DNA from: Benincasa hispida
Taxonomy: Eukaryota > Streptophyta > Magnoliopsida > Cucurbitales > Cucurbitaceae
Direction: 5' to 3'
Length of the DNA: 64,000 nucleotides
Assembly (NCBI RefSeq): GCF_009727055.1
Contig: NC_052354.1
Location: 34,468,050-34,532,049, forward strand
Translations under genes and position numbers: made by a program
The notes under the pieces: generated by a model
What the model was told of the DNA's origin: nothing
What the model saw: the letters and a program-made list of their open reading frames with translations, nothing else
Database searches by the model: none
Shown: positions 1 through 11,513 of the stretch, piece after piece
Layout of the letters: each line of letters opens with the position of its first letter
How positions within the stretch are numbered: position 1 is the stretch's first letter

Positions 1-79
1 ATCTGATGATTAGCGGGTTATGCAGTCAGTAGAGGCCAAGTCGCATCCAACATCAACCATTAACATAAACGTAAGATTG

Positions 80-255
80 GACTAGAGGGTGCAACCATAC
101 ATACCCTGTTAGTCCCTAGCATAATCTTGACATAAGAATTGGGTCTAGAGGGGTGCAACCATACATGCCCTTGCTAGCCTAGAATAAATCTTGACATAAA
201 ATTAAGGTCCAGAGGGGTGCAATCATACATGCCCTACTAGCCCTAGCAACATAAC
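80..255. repeat. Tandem repeat, about 64 bp x 2.7
   Basis: Three imperfect copies begin at about 80, 143 and 207. Each contains agaggGTGCAAcCATACAt, followed by a CCCT..TAG segment and a cttgacataa segment. The period is 63-64 bp. It lies inside the LTR of gypsy element X and probably arose by slippage or unequal exchange. Confidence 0.85.
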
Positions 256-837
256 CTTTATAAAATTTAATCTTACGAACAAACATAATGCATGAGGTCC
301 CTTGTCGATAAACATATTTTAAACATGTAATGCAACATAACAATCACATAATTATGCAACATATTAAAGGTACACTACCATGAAACACTAGTGAGATAAC
401 TACTTACCTTTACTGCGATCCTAGTTATTTCTTATTATTCCTTATGGTTTGATCAGTAGAGCTTTCCCTCTTAAACTAGAAGGAAATTTGGGCAGCACCT
501 CACCCGAGCTTTATCTCTTCTAACCTCACAGACTTCCTCATTCACACTTACTCTTTCACACGATTCTTTGTTACTGAGATTTATTTGAGAATGGGTTAAA
601 TCTTCCGGCAAAGGGTCCTATTTATAGTGGTTTTTGGCTCTTCTCAGTGCGACAACTCATCCTACAAATGGCTTCTTTAAAATTACTTAGGTTTAAGAAT
701 TTCTCTTAATAAGACACCTAATTTTGGCTAACATTTGCCCTTACGTCTTCAACCTTTGTTTGTATTCAATTTTAGGGTTCTCCATGTATAATTTATAAGA
801 TCGTGGCCAAATTCAACGCATAATCCACGCTTCTGTC

Positions 838-1065
838 CAAATCTCGCTCTCTTTGTTCTTAGAATCTCGCTCTCTCCAGCTTTCTGCTGGTTTGGCTCTC
901 GTGACTCTCGCTCTCGCTGGTCTCGCTCTCACTCCCGCTCTCGCTTTTGCTCCCGCTCTCTCCCACAATCTCGCTGAGAATCTTACTCTCTTTACTCTCG
1001 CTCTCTCCAATTTTCTCTCCATTCTCACTCTCTCCAATTTTCTCTCCAATCTCGCTAGTTTTCAT
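838..1065. repeat. Degenerate CT-rich (CTCGCTCT)n tract
   Basis: About 230 bp dominated by CTCGCTCT, CTCTCC and CTCCAATTTT units on the plus strand. It creates open frames on both strands that are compositionally biased and unlikely to be translated. It sits within the LTR of element X. Confidence 0.8.
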
Positions 1066-1499
1066 GCGTGGTTGCCTTCACTGCTTGTGGATTCCACTTC
1101 CTCTTTTTAACTCTTTCAAATTTTAAGAGTATATGGACAATTAATTCACCTTCAATTCTTCCAATGAGCAGTGCCCAAACAAAAAGTTATCTACTGCCTG
1201 TTGTCTCCTGAATTAGCTAGCGTCCAACTACTAATTAATCCTCCCTGATTCTGCCCCCTTATTCATTATTTTTGGATAATTAATAAATTTCCTATTTTTT
1301 TCCAATTCTAAATTTCCACCCGATTTTCCTATTAAATCTATATATTTTTCATTCTTAATTATATATTTTATCTGTTTTCCTACTTTCTAAATTAGGGTTA
1401 GGGTATTACATTTACCATCCCTTTAAATAAAATTTCATCCTGCTTAACATTTCACATTTAATTTTTTGTAGTGTATGCGTACAAATTTGGGTTGTTACA

Positions 1500-1511
1500 T
1501 TTCTCCCCCTT
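1500..1511 (-). promoter_or_regulatory. Polypurine tract of gypsy X
   Basis: Minus-strand AAGGGGGAGAAA immediately precedes the LTR start TGTAACAACCC. This is the position and composition of the plus-strand DNA priming site used in reverse transcription. Confidence 0.85.
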
Positions 1512-2512
1512 AAGAACTTTCGTCCTCAAAAGTTTCTTGGTTCTTAAACAGATAAGGGTATTTGACTTTCATCTCTTCTTCTCATTCCCATGTAGCTTTC
1601 TTCTACTTGCTGATTTTCCAGAGAACCTTCACTAAACTTATTTCCCGATTACGAAGTGACTTCTTCTCTCTTGCTAGGATGTAAACTGGAGTCTCTTCAT
1701 ATTCCAAAGTTTTCACTTATTTGTAGAGGTTCATAATTTACTACATGTGATGGGTCAAACCACGTATTTTCGAAGCATAGATACATGAAAGACATTATGT
1801 ATTGTAGAAAGGGTAGGTGGTAATGCTACTCGATAAGCTACTTGGCCAATACGTTCTAATATTTCAAAGGGTCCAATAAAGCAGGGGCTAAGTTTGCCTT
1901 TTCGTCCGAAACGCATAATGCCCTTCATTGGTGCTACCTTTAGAAATACGTGATCTCCTACTTTGAATTCCAACTCTTTTCGACGGTTATCAACATAACT
2001 CTTCTGTCTGCTTTAAGCTGTTCGCATTCTTTCCCGAATTAACTTAATTGACTCTGATGTTTGCTGCACCAATTCAGGTCCTAGTAGTGTTCGCTCCCCA
2101 ACTTCATCCCAGTGTATAGGGGATCTGCAACGGGCGCCCAGCCCATGCATCTCGAGCAGAGAGCTAACTTGGAATGAGATGCGGCGGTCTTTAAAGTGAA
2201 GTCATTTCCTAAGCTAAGAAAGACAAATCCTCTTATTCTACGATAATCCAAGCTGCAGCTCGCACTACAATGGCCTTATCGAACGATCCACCATCAGGGG
2301 CCACAGTCACATTAGCAGTTCGCCTAGAATAAAGGTCAAGGAACTTGGGATTTACGATCCCACGTAAGATCGGTTCAGGATCATGGTTTCATTTCTTTCC
2401 TTATAAGGCTTCGAAGGGAGCCATACCAATTGTCGCCTGATAACTATTATTATAAGCAAATTCTATAAGATGTATCTGCGAATCTCATGCTTCAGTAAAA
2501 TCCAAAGCACAT
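1512..2512 (-). pseudogene. Ty3/gypsy pol 3' end: integrase C-terminus and chromodomain-like tail
   Basis: Remnant of the integrase of a Ty3/gypsy (chromovirus, Tekay-like) polyprotein. On the minus strand from 2512: an integrase segment reading HLIEFAYNNSYQ and MAPFEALY; then, after an interruption at 2130-2385, CRSPIHWDEVGERTLLGPEL; then a clean 73-codon frame (1755-1973) with VGDHVFLKVAP and HNVFHVSMLRKYV, the GPF/Y-type C-terminal module. The frame continues with stops to about 1512, where a degenerate chromodomain-like tail (LRNREISLVKVLW) abuts the polypurine tract. RT, RNase H and the integrase catalytic core are absent, so it is dead. The domain identity is clear; the lineage is an inference. 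Confidence 0.88.
2130..2385. other. Foreign 256-bp insert in the gypsy integrase, possibly organellar DNA
   Basis: Integrase coding is uninterrupted on both sides: EALY-like codons end near 2386 and RCRSPIHW resumes below 2130. The intervening DNA has no similarity I recognise to integrase, is visibly more GC-rich than the surroundings, and lacks retroelement hallmarks. Its composition is reminiscent of plant mitochondrial DNA. That origin is a guess; a tiny transposon or filler DNA is equally possible. Confidence 0.35.
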
Positions 2513-2514
2513 GC

Positions 2515-3032
2515 CCTCAACATGTCAAGAGTTTTTCTGATGATGGCAAGTCTATTCCCAATCATGTTACTAGAGCCTTAGATAAGTCTAAAGGGAAGAA
2601 AACTGGTTCTTCTAAATCTACTATATCGAATGTACAATCTATTCCATTAGATGGAGTTTCTTTCAATACTAAGAAAGAGGCTAGTCTATGGAAATGTTTC
2701 GTTAGTAGGAAAATTGTGGATGAAAAGGAATTGTAAAATAGAACTCAAGATTGCTTCAACCTTGTGAATTTGATTCTTTAAGCTTAACTTGACAAAACTG
2801 TGCTAAATTTGAGTCAATTCTACCTTCAGATTGTGAGAGAATTTATTCTCAATCTTTCTCTGGAGTTTGACAATCCTAATAGCCCTAATTTTCATAAAGT
2901 TTATGTGTGAAGGCATCCATTCATCTTTACTTTTGATCTCATTAATAAATATCTCAAAGGAACTATTTTTGTTGATGCTTTCGAAAAGTGTCCATCACTG
3001 AGAGAGTTGGCGTTTGAATTAATTGGTGAGGC
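2515..3032 (+). pseudogene. Envelope-like / putative plant transposon protein, 5' part (split)
   Basis: Left portion of a gene resembling the envelope-like proteins carried by some cucurbit retroelements. The recognisable stretch is IPLDGVSFNTKKEASLWKCF (about 2640-2700). After a stop at 2734-2736 degenerate coding continues as VREFILNLSLEFDNPNSP and then LRELAFELIGE up to 3032. The start is lost at the join with the antisense gypsy fragment near 2512, so the ATG at 2470 is in foreign sequence. The gene is interrupted at 3032 by copia element A, and the same reading resumes at 15666. Such proteins are of unproven function; no signal peptide or transmembrane segment is visible here. Confidence 0.7.
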
Positions 3033-4883
3033 TGTTGGGTTGTATGTCCTAAAACTCGTAGTTTATAAATAGTAAACATATATGGAGTTTATTCAGACAA
3101 ATGTTGTTGAATGAAAATGAATTGATAACTTTAAATCCAATAAACTATGAACCCTTGGCTATTGTAATGAGTACTTGGACTTTATGTGGAGACATAAAAC
3201 TGGATCAAGTTCGAGTAAAATAGCCTAAATAGTCTATAGTACTTGGATTAGGTTGGGTACCTATTTCTGGAGATACTATTGAATACGGCCCGCTTTATGA
3301 TTGTTATAAATGTTGTAAAGTGTCATAAACGATGTGATTAACTCGTTCATGTAGAGACATGTGAGCGGATGTGTTCTACATGATGAGATTGTGTAAATCT
3401 GACCACAAAATAATCACTTACGTATTAATACCATTTAATGTTAACACTAATTAATTTCACTTCTTGATGACCTAGATAACTTGATTTGTATCCTGAGCTG
3501 TCTATGAACTCTTGTTTATTCGAGATTTTTCCTTGATCTACATAGGTGAGGGTAAGCTCAACAGCACTGCTCAATATGCCTCCCATTTCAGGGAGACGAT
3601 TGGGTAGATAGCTGGAGACATAGAATTTACAAGATGGAATTCACTCCTTCTCATTTTAGAGATAGTAGAAAGGTTGTTCCTTTAAGGGCTAATCCTGGGT
3701 CTTGAACAAGAAGCCTCATCCTCTTGTTGGCTTGAGAGGGAATGGATTTAGTGATTAAGATCTTAAATCAATTGTTCATTAGAGGAACAATCGTACATAA
3801 GGAGAAAATATGTAACTCAAGGGCATTTTGGTACTTGGCCTAGCTGAGTTTACGAACAAGCTATGAAGGATCAACTTATCTACGACGGTTATATCAAATG
3901 GACACATAATATGTCTATAGTGAGGGGAGTGCAACTACAGGCTATGGTGGACAGTCTTGTTAGTTAACGAATGTTGATTAACCAGGTTAAAGAGTTTGAT
4001 CGGTTAGTCTTGGATTGTTGTAGCCCATGATCTGTAGGTCCATCGGGTCTCCTTGCTAGCTTAATACGGACAAACTTGAAGGACTAGGTGAAAAAAGAAT
4101 TTGAAATGTTCAAATTCGGTCTTTAGGAAAAGTTGAATTTTACGTAAGATATAATTTCCAATTAATTAATTATTTTTGGAGAGTATATTTTAAATAAAAT
4201 AGTAACATGAAAATGTTTTAAAAATCTATTGATGCGATTAATCAAAGCTAGGTGTCAAAGACAATTTAATATGTGATATTACATTTGTTTATTTTATTTA
4301 ATTAAAATTATTTTAATCAAATAACTTCTAAAATATGAAAATAGTATTTCATATTTTTTTTTGTCAAAAATTGTTTTATTATAAATTTTATTTTAATAAA
4401 AAATTAGTGAGTGGAAAAATCCAATTGTTGGATTTTCCCACTAGCTAAGTGGTTATTGAAGTGACTCTTCCAAATATTGACACCTAGAGATTTCATGCTA
4501 GTGGAGTTTGAGGTAGATGACATGCAAGATAAGATTTTGCATGTATTTTGTCTTTAAATAAGTTTTGATTTTTAAAAATTAGAACTTAATGCTTCCTTGA
4601 ATATTGATTTCATCTCTTCCACAAAATCTCCTTGACTCTCCATTTTAATTAGTGAAATTCCCTAATTTTTACTAATAATTTGGTCTCACAACCATGTTCT
4701 TCAATCAGAGAATAACAAAGATTTTCCATTGGTGGTGTCGATCGAGCACGGAGATGAAGATTACGGTAGATTCTACAAAGGTTTTATTTTCTAACCTTTT
4801 TAGCATGCTTATTTTAGTTTTAATGTAATTAGAGCATTATTGATCTTTGCTTCCGCTTTTCATGTTGTCATTATGTTCCAACG
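3033..4883 (+). repeat. 5' LTR of copia A
   Basis: LTR of about 1851 bp starting TGTTGGGTTGTATGTCC and ending ttccaaCG just before the tRNA-Met-type primer site; the canonical terminal CA has become CG. It shares with the other copia LTRs here the block around 4020-4070 (catgatctgtaggtcca) and the atgcaatgagtttgcataaga-type block. The partner LTR is reduced to its last 23 bp, so LTR divergence cannot date the insertion. Confidence 0.85.
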
Positions 4884-4900
4884 ATTGGAATCAGAGCATG
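4884..4900 (+). promoter_or_regulatory. Primer-binding site of copia A
   Basis: ATTGGAATCAGAGCATG follows the LTR. It is one mismatch from TGGTATCAGAGC, the complement of the initiator tRNA-Met 3' end that primes most plant copia elements. Confidence 0.85.
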
Positions 4901-5469
4901 CTTAAACATTCTATTGCATTTTGTGGGTGTTGTTCATATGATGAATTTTTGGTTGACTAAAGTATATACATTACATTACGGTTTTGGCATTTGTTTTCTC
5001 ATTAATTTGTTAATGAAATTGTAATTGCTCACATGCATATGAGCTTTTATGTATTGCAAAGGGTTTGTAAATTTTTTGGAGTTATTAGAGTCCTTTTAAG
5101 CCTTCAATTGTTTAAAAGAAGGGAAAGAACTCAAGTTGGCCGAGAGAAAAGGTAAAGAATTATCTCCCAAACCTAGTTTTGCTTCCAGACTCGCAACTAG
5201 GCCCGATAACCCAGCGACCAGACCCGGTTCGGTGGCTCCTCATGCGCACCTATCGTTCGACCCGTTCCATGTGCTTGACCCACCAGAAGTCCGACCTAAT
5301 TCCATCAGCCCTGATCACGTGCCTCTTGTTTTCGCGTCCGACCCATTCCGCGCGCCTAACTCACCCTGTTGACCCAGATAACCACCCGCGCACTTGGCTG
5401 CTCCACTAGTTGACCCCGCCTGCGTGCGTCGACCAGCCAGTTTAGAAGGTCTAGACTGGTCCGATTTAT
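4901..5469 (+). other. Leader of copia A, left part, with GC-rich patch
   Basis: Untranslated region between PBS and gag, interrupted at 5469 by element B and resuming near 9959. Positions 5160-5460 are GC-rich with many CpG and gacc/cccg steps. Overlapping proline/arginine-rich frames (5136-5372, 5179-5409) reflect this composition and match no family I recognise. Comparable GC-rich patches occur at the same relative place in elements D and P. Confidence 0.65.
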
Positions 5470-7484
5470 TGATGAGACGAACACATGCATAGCAGAAGAA
5501 AAAAAGATCTAAATTATTCTAATTAGATTAATTACAAAGATAAGCATGCATGCAATTATACAAAAAAAAAGGGGAAAATAATACAACCTTTGTAGTCTTT
5601 GAATCTTTTCCAAATCAACTCCAATCTCCTCACGAACGGTTCCTAGATCACCACCAGAGTCTTCCCGACTATTCTCCGACCTTAGAATAGGATGGTGGAA
5701 TTCGGTGAATGACTAATTTAGAGAGGAAAAATGTTAAAGCTTTGAGAGAAAAAAGGAATGAGATTATCACATAATCTCATAAAACCAACTATGGCCAAGA
5801 GTTCTTCAAAAGCATTAAACACTCCCTTTTAAAGACCATTATATGCAAACATGCAACTTTAACTTTGATGAGAATTTGACACTAAAAAATCCACTGACTC
5901 AAAGTGAGATTTAGTGGGACAAGTGTCGTCAAATGAAGAAAACCCTTAGCCATGCAAAAATTGACATTTTTCACTCACAAATGTTGGATCTTTCCACTAA
6001 CTTGGTTAAAGTTTGACTCTCAAGGTCAAAGTTTGACTCTTATAGTCAAAAGTCAACAATTTGACTTCCATTGCATTTTTGACCTAGTCAACAATTTGAC
6101 TTTTAATGCAATTTTGGCCAATTCCATTTAATTTCAAAATTAATTCCAATAATCAATTTTACAAATAAATTATTATTAAATAATTAATTAAACAATTTAA
6201 TTAATTTAATTTAATGTTAAATTCAACAATTATCCCAATTTATATGAATATCTATTCATAATCTTGATATTTAAATCTTATTTAAATATCTCATATTTTC
6301 TCTCTCTTTATGTTTAATTCACAATGAAATATTAGGTTAAATATATCATATATATTTATTGCTTTGCTCCAAAAACCGAATTTGAACACTTCAAATTCAT
6401 TCGTCACACTGTTCTAAGGTTTAGTTCGATATGAGTTGGTAGGGGGACCTCATGGACCTACAGATCATGGGCTCCAACGATCCGCAATTAACTGGCTAAA
6501 TTCTTTAACCTAATTAACCACCATTTGTTAACTACTGGGTCACTCCACTAAAGCCCATTAGTTGCACTCCCCTCACTGTAGATATATTATGTCCACTCCA
6601 TATAACCATGATTAGTAAGTTAACCCTTAACAAGTTGTTCGTAATAACGGCTGGGTCAAAAGTTGTTTTACCCTCAAGATTACATCTTGCTCCTTAAGTT
6701 CCATTGATCCTCTAATGAACAATTTGTTTGTGATTCAATCACTAAACCGAATCCTTCTTGGGCCACTAAAAGGGTGGGGCCCCCTGTTCAAGACCTGGAG
6801 TCAGAACTTAAGGGAACAACCTCTCTATTATCCCGAGTAAGAGTGAATTCTGTCTTGCACCCTATGTCCCCCTAGCTATCTACTCGGTCTTACCCTTGAA
6901 ATGGGAGGCCTATTGAGCCGGGGCTTTTGAGCCAACACTCACACATAAAAATCTAAGGATAATCCCGAATAAACAGGAGTTCATAGTTAGCTTAGGATTA
7001 AGGTTAAGTTACCTAGGTCATCACTTTGAAATAGTTAGTCTTAAACAGTAAACAACGTTATAAAGTAAAAGTGACTTAATTCTTGGTCTGAACTTATACA
7101 AACTCATTGCATAGGACGCCCCCACTCCTCATGCCAATACATGAACGAATTAGGATAACTTCGTTTATAGTACTTTACAACAAATTGTAACAACTACAGA
7201 GTAGGTCGCATCCGATAGTGTTACCAAAATAAGGTACCCAACCTTATTCATATACTATAGACCGTTTTAGCTATTTATTGAACTTGATCCACTCTTATGT
7301 CTCCACATAAAGTTAATGTATTCAAATAATAGCAATGGATCCTTAGTTTATTGGATTTAGACTTTACAAGTGGAATTCACATATTCAACAACAGTTTTAT
7401 TGAATAAACATCAATAACATCTTTATTGATAATAGAATATGTTTAACATTATAAATTGCGAGTTTTAGGACATACAACCCAACA
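5470..7484 (-). repeat. 3' LTR of copia B
   Basis: Minus-strand LTR beginning TGTTGGGTTGTATGTCC at 7484 and ending ...GTCTCATCA at 5470, with TG and CA termini intact. Minus-strand AAGTGGGAGTT (within 7485-7496) precedes it, marking it as the 3' copy. The start matches the LTR of A, but the U5 end differs, so they are related subfamilies. Confidence 0.85.
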
Positions 7485-7496
7485 AACTCCCACTTG
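7485..7496 (-). promoter_or_regulatory. Polypurine tract of copia B
   Basis: Minus-strand CAAGTGGGAGTT directly abuts the LTR start. A second purine tract (CAAATGGGAGAA) lies about 110 bp upstream near 7592-7603, a paired arrangement also seen in A, C, D and I. Confidence 0.75.
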
Positions 7497-7617
7497 GACT
7501 AAAACTATAGTGGATTTTACACATATATATACACAATGTTGAGTAATGAGTGAATAAATACAATGAACTAGGGTATCGGATACCCAATACTTCTCCCATT
7601 TGCCTTAATTCTATCTA

Positions 7618-9617
7618 TTTTGTCCATAAATGGATCTATTAAGCTTGCAAACCTTTTTCTTTTGACCCTATGCAATAAACTTCTCTGGTCGAGACATATA
7701 GATACTCTCTTCAAGATAGCCATTCAAAAAAGCTATCTTGACATCCATTTCCCAGATTTCATAATCATAAAAAGTGGCAACGGACAAGAGCATCAGATAA
7801 GGTTTTTTCATAGTCCACCCCCTCTTTTTGGGAAAATCCTTGTGCCACGAGTCTAGCTTTATAGGTCTGTGCCTTACCACCTTGGTCTCGTTTTCTTTTG
7901 TAGATCCATTTGCAACCAATGGGTTTTACCCCTTCTGGTTAATCTACAAGATCCCAAACTGAATTGAAGTATATTGACTCAATTTCGAGGTCCATGACTT
8001 TTATCCACTAGTCTTTATCCACATCACCAATTGCTTGTTTAAAAGTCAATGGATCCTCTCAGCCACCATCAGGTATGATGACTTGAGTTTTAGTTAAACC
8101 CATGTACCGATCAGGCCGTTGCACAACCCTCCCACTATGTCGAGGCATTCTCAATCCTTGAGAAGGATGTGAAGTACCAATTCCATCAACAACTCTTGTT
8201 GAAGGACATGCTCGATCAACAACTCTTGTTGATCTATCTATAGTTTCTCTGGTTATCTCACTTAATACTTGCTTACTTCGAGGTTGATGGTTTTTAATGT
8301 GGTCTTCCTCTAGAAATGTTTCATTTGTCGACACAAATAATTTATCTTCCTGAGGATCATAAAAGAAACCACCTTTTATCTCTCTGGGATAGCCTACAAA
8401 TAGGCATACCTTTGAATGACATTCCGACTTCCTTGGATTTTGCACCAACACATGAGCTGGGCATCCTAAATTATGAAGTAACGTAAACTACCTTTACGTC
8501 CTCTTCATAACTCATAAGGTGTTTTGAAACACTTTTCAATGGAACCATATTCAATATATACATCGCATTCTCTACTACGTGACCTCAAAAAACTTGGCAA
8601 CTGAGCATAACTCAGAATAGAACGAACCATGTCCAACAGGGCTCCATTTCTCCTTTCTGAAACACCATTTTTTTGTGCTAGGTGCTGTGAGTTGTGACTG
8701 AATTATGTGTTTTATGAAATAGTCCTGGAATTTTAAGTCATGTACTCACCACCTTGATCTGATCAAAATGTTTTAATCTTTTTACCTAATTGGTTCTCAA
8801 CCTCTTCCTTATATTCCTTGAACTTTTCAAGTGTATTGGACTTATGATGCATTAGGTAAATGTACCCATACCTTGAATAATCATCGATGAAGCTGATGAA
8901 ATATTCATATCCTCCTCTCGCTTTAATATTCATCGGACCACAAAGGTCTGAATGTACCAACTCTAAGGATTCTTTGGCTCTAATCCAGTAAAAGATCTTT
9001 TGGTCATCTTACCTTCAAGACAAGATTCACATTGCGGTAAAGACCTATCTTCTAACTGGTTTAGAAGTTCACACTTAACCAATCTCCCAATCCTATTGAG
9101 ATTAATGTGACCTAGTCTTAGGTGTCAAAGATAGGCATTTGAAGAAAATTTCCTTTTCTTATTATGAGTTTCAACTGTTTTAAACATATTTATATTCAAA
9201 ACGACTTTTACCTCAGTCGATTTTAACACATATAAGTTATTCTCTAGATTTGGAGAACGTACTATATTACCCTTTGAGATAATGAACATTTCATTATATT
9301 CAAAAGAAACTTTGTAATTTTATTCTAGCAAACATGAGATAGAAATTAAATTCCTTTTCATAAAAGGAATGTAATAAACATTTTCAAGTAAAATGTGTCT
9401 ACCTCTAATAAATAACTTTATATCTCTCACTGTTTTAGCCAAAATAACCTCTCTGGTTCCTACCTTAAAGGTTGCTTCGCCTTCTGTAAGTTGACTCTAG
9501 GAACTAGTTTCCTGAGCAAAAGTACAGATATGATTAGTGGCTCTTGAATCCATTATCCAGGTTAACTTATCATTTTCCACCAAGCACCTCTCAATGACAA
9601 GTAAATCATATTTACTT
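7618..9617 (-). pseudogene. Copia pol of element B (protease, integrase, partial RT)
   Basis: Reading down the minus strand: protease around 9540-9570 (TWIMDSRATNHIC, with the catalytic DSG changed to DSR); GAG-pre-integrase HLRLGHINLNRIGRLV near 9065-9130; zinc-like CESCLEGKMTKRSF; integrase core HSDLCGPMNIKARGGYEY and FIDDYSRYGYIY (8763-8960); integrase C-terminal and linker (8059-8451, ending RPDRYMGLTKTQVIIPDGG); and the RT N-terminal part (7668-7919) with MDVKIAFLNGYLEESIYM. Coding stops near 7620 before the YVDD motif. RT C-terminus and RNase H are deleted down to the purine tract. Frames are broken by several shifts. Confidence 0.85.
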
Positions 9618-9769
9618 TGTTATGCTTCCTGGTAAGTAGCAGAGTTTGAAGATAGAGGACATTCCTCTGTTAAAACATAGTCTAAATCATCAACTGCTAG
9701 TATATTCGATTTCCATGTTGATTTACCGTAAAAAAGGTCGGAAGCAAGTAAATTTGAAGAATTCAACAT
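9618..9769 (-). pseudogene. Gag remnant of copia B (large internal deletion)
   Basis: The N-terminus is recognisable: MLNSSNLLASDLFYG starting at 9769 matches the gag starts of A, C and P. The in-frame ATG at 9817 lies in leader sequence. The frame runs to TEECPLSSNS and then jumps to the QSKYDLLVIE segment that precedes the protease. The CCHC zinc finger and most of the capsid region are missing. Element D has almost the same junction. Confidence 0.75.
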
Positions 9770-9958
9770 GTTGAAATTATAAACAAATTCCAATTTGTGA
9801 ATTGCTTCTAAACCCAATCAAATTTAGCAAAGTAATAATGTACCCAAATTTCATTATTTTATTTGCCACGATACTATATTGAGTAAGAATAAGTGCTACC
9901 GAGGAGAATAAGAACTACCGAAGGGTAGTCAAATATTCCTTCCTAAAGCAAGACATTT

Positions 9959-11513
9959 TTTACTCTCAACCTGGTTTTTGGAATTTTTGAGCCAATTCAA
10001 GTGGTTTTTGGCCGATTCGGGATGGTTGAAAGAGTTTGAGGCTGGTTCGAGGGAGGTGCTTGTTGTTTTTTGTATTTATTTAGTTGTTTATTTTTTTAAT
10101 GCTAAAACCGGTCCACTTTAGTGTTGTTTAAATATTATGCATGTGATGTATGATATTGTTTTTAATATGTGTACATAAAGTATGCCATATAGTTTAAAAA
10201 AAACCCCACCATAGGATAAACATGTGGCATGCATTTGTTATATGTTTTAAGTGTTATCATGTATATAGTATGCATGCTTAGATTTTTATGTTTAATATAA
10301 GTGTTATATTAAAGCATGGTTTTCTTTAAGGAAGCATGTTATAGATGAATGTTCTAGGATTATAATTATTATAATTGTTTTATAATTGTTATAAAATAAC
10401 CTAGACTTTTTAAAATCTATAACAAATATAAATTGCATGCTCACCTAGGGTTAACCGGTGCAATTCAATTGATTTCTTTCTAAGAGTTAAAATAGGTTAA
10501 TTACTTGTAAAACAAGAGTTGTTTACTTATTTGGGGAGAGATCTTGTCTAAGGTTGGGGGTACTTAAGTTGACAGTTTACGGAACACCTCATACCTAGAG
10601 ATCAAACTGACATCTAAGTCAATAACCATAGTTTTATGAGCACGCATGAGTGGTGTAAGGTAATAAAATTGGTTTACCACATAAAAATCATAGGTTGATT
10701 CCCCATATAAGAGTTATACTAGGAAAAATTACTTAGACTTAGGTTGTATAAAATTAGCCGGTTAATAACTAAGTGAGTACCTAATTTTATAGAATAGAAC
10801 ACTTCAGTGGGAGATTAATAATATATGAGAGATATTATTACTACCTCTCACGTCTCTAAGAGTTCACACCGTGAGATCCATGCTCGGCTCCGAGTTGTTA
10901 TTTGTGGCAACCTCCCTTCGAAAAATGTTTGTATGGGTCAATAACAAGGTGAATAGGGGAAGTTGTTCATAGTAAGTGGGTGAAGAGTGTGTGTCAACAC
11001 GTCCTGCGGTCTCTTCCATTAGGTCACATCGTGAGATTTCTATATTGTGCCTGGTGTCGTTCAGAGGCGGCACTAGCTAGTTGTTAACCGTGGCGATCCC
11101 TTCGGAGGGTTGTAACATATGATTCAGAATATCATACTCCATAAATGGATAGAGTTACTTAGATCCATTTTCAAACAACTGTTTCTCCTTCGAGGGCTTA
11201 TTTGATTCTGATCTCTGTAGTTCGAAAATGGCGGGTTCACACTTACAAGACTTACTAAGTGTTTGTAAAGTTCTTGACCAAATAAACGGTAACTAAGTAC
11301 TATAGGGATAAGAGTTATTCTAGTTTTAGTATTTGGTCAAGAATGTCTTGATTTAGTGAAGGAGTAGTTGACTGCCCTTCGATGGGGGCTAGTCTGACTC
11401 ACTGAAGTATCGTAGTAAAAGAATAATGAATATGGGTACATTATTATTTACTTAATAAATTGGATTAAAAATAGAGTCAATCAATTCACTAATAAATTGT
11501 TTACTTTTCAGCA
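9959..11513 (+). other. Leader of copia A, right part
   Basis: About 1.55 kb of untranslated leader resuming after element B and running to the gag start codon. It contains the block around 10140-10450 (cccaccatagg, atgttataagtg-like strings) that is shared, in either orientation, with the leaders of D (30240-30540) and P (60060-60300). I see no gene. A 69-codon minus-strand frame (10864-11073) is probably chance. Confidence 0.7.

Larger units (their letters stand above)
1..1499 (-). repeat. 3' LTR of gypsy element X (partial)
   Basis: Long terminal repeat of a minus-strand Ty3/gypsy element. Read on the minus strand it begins TGTAACAACCC at 1499, directly after a purine-rich tract, which fixes the U3 end. 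The other terminus is not recognisable and may lie outside the window. The LTR contains a three-copy tandem repeat (80-255) and a CT-rich stretch (838-1065). A second TGTAATACCC-like string near 1408 could be an alternative start. The short open frames here are low-complexity and probably not genes. Confidence 0.7.
5470..9958 (-). mobile_element. Copia element B, minus strand, nested in A; 5' LTR missing
   Basis: Copia retrotransposon inserted backwards in the leader of A. The 3' LTR (5470-7484) is followed on the minus strand by purine tract, partial RT, integrase, protease, a gag stub and a short piece of leader, then A sequence resumes near 9959. The left flank is TTTAT; no matching duplication is visible on the right because the 5' LTR and most of the leader are gone. 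Two large internal losses are visible: RT C-terminus plus RNase H, and most of gag. Confidence 0.8.

Noticed and set aside
813..1110. Overlapping open frames of 68-85 codons on both strands
   Set aside because: They arise from the CT-rich repeat; Arg/Glu/Ser- or Leu/Ser-biased with no domain, inside an LTR.
1386..1405. Two tandem TTAGGG-like units (ttagggttaggg) as interstitial telomere DNA
   Set aside because: Only two units, within an LTR, and not the plant TTTAGGG repeat.
5136..5409. Proline/arginine-rich frames as a small copia accessory protein
   Set aside because: Two overlapping frames are open at once because of GC-rich composition, and the region is leader between PBS and gag.
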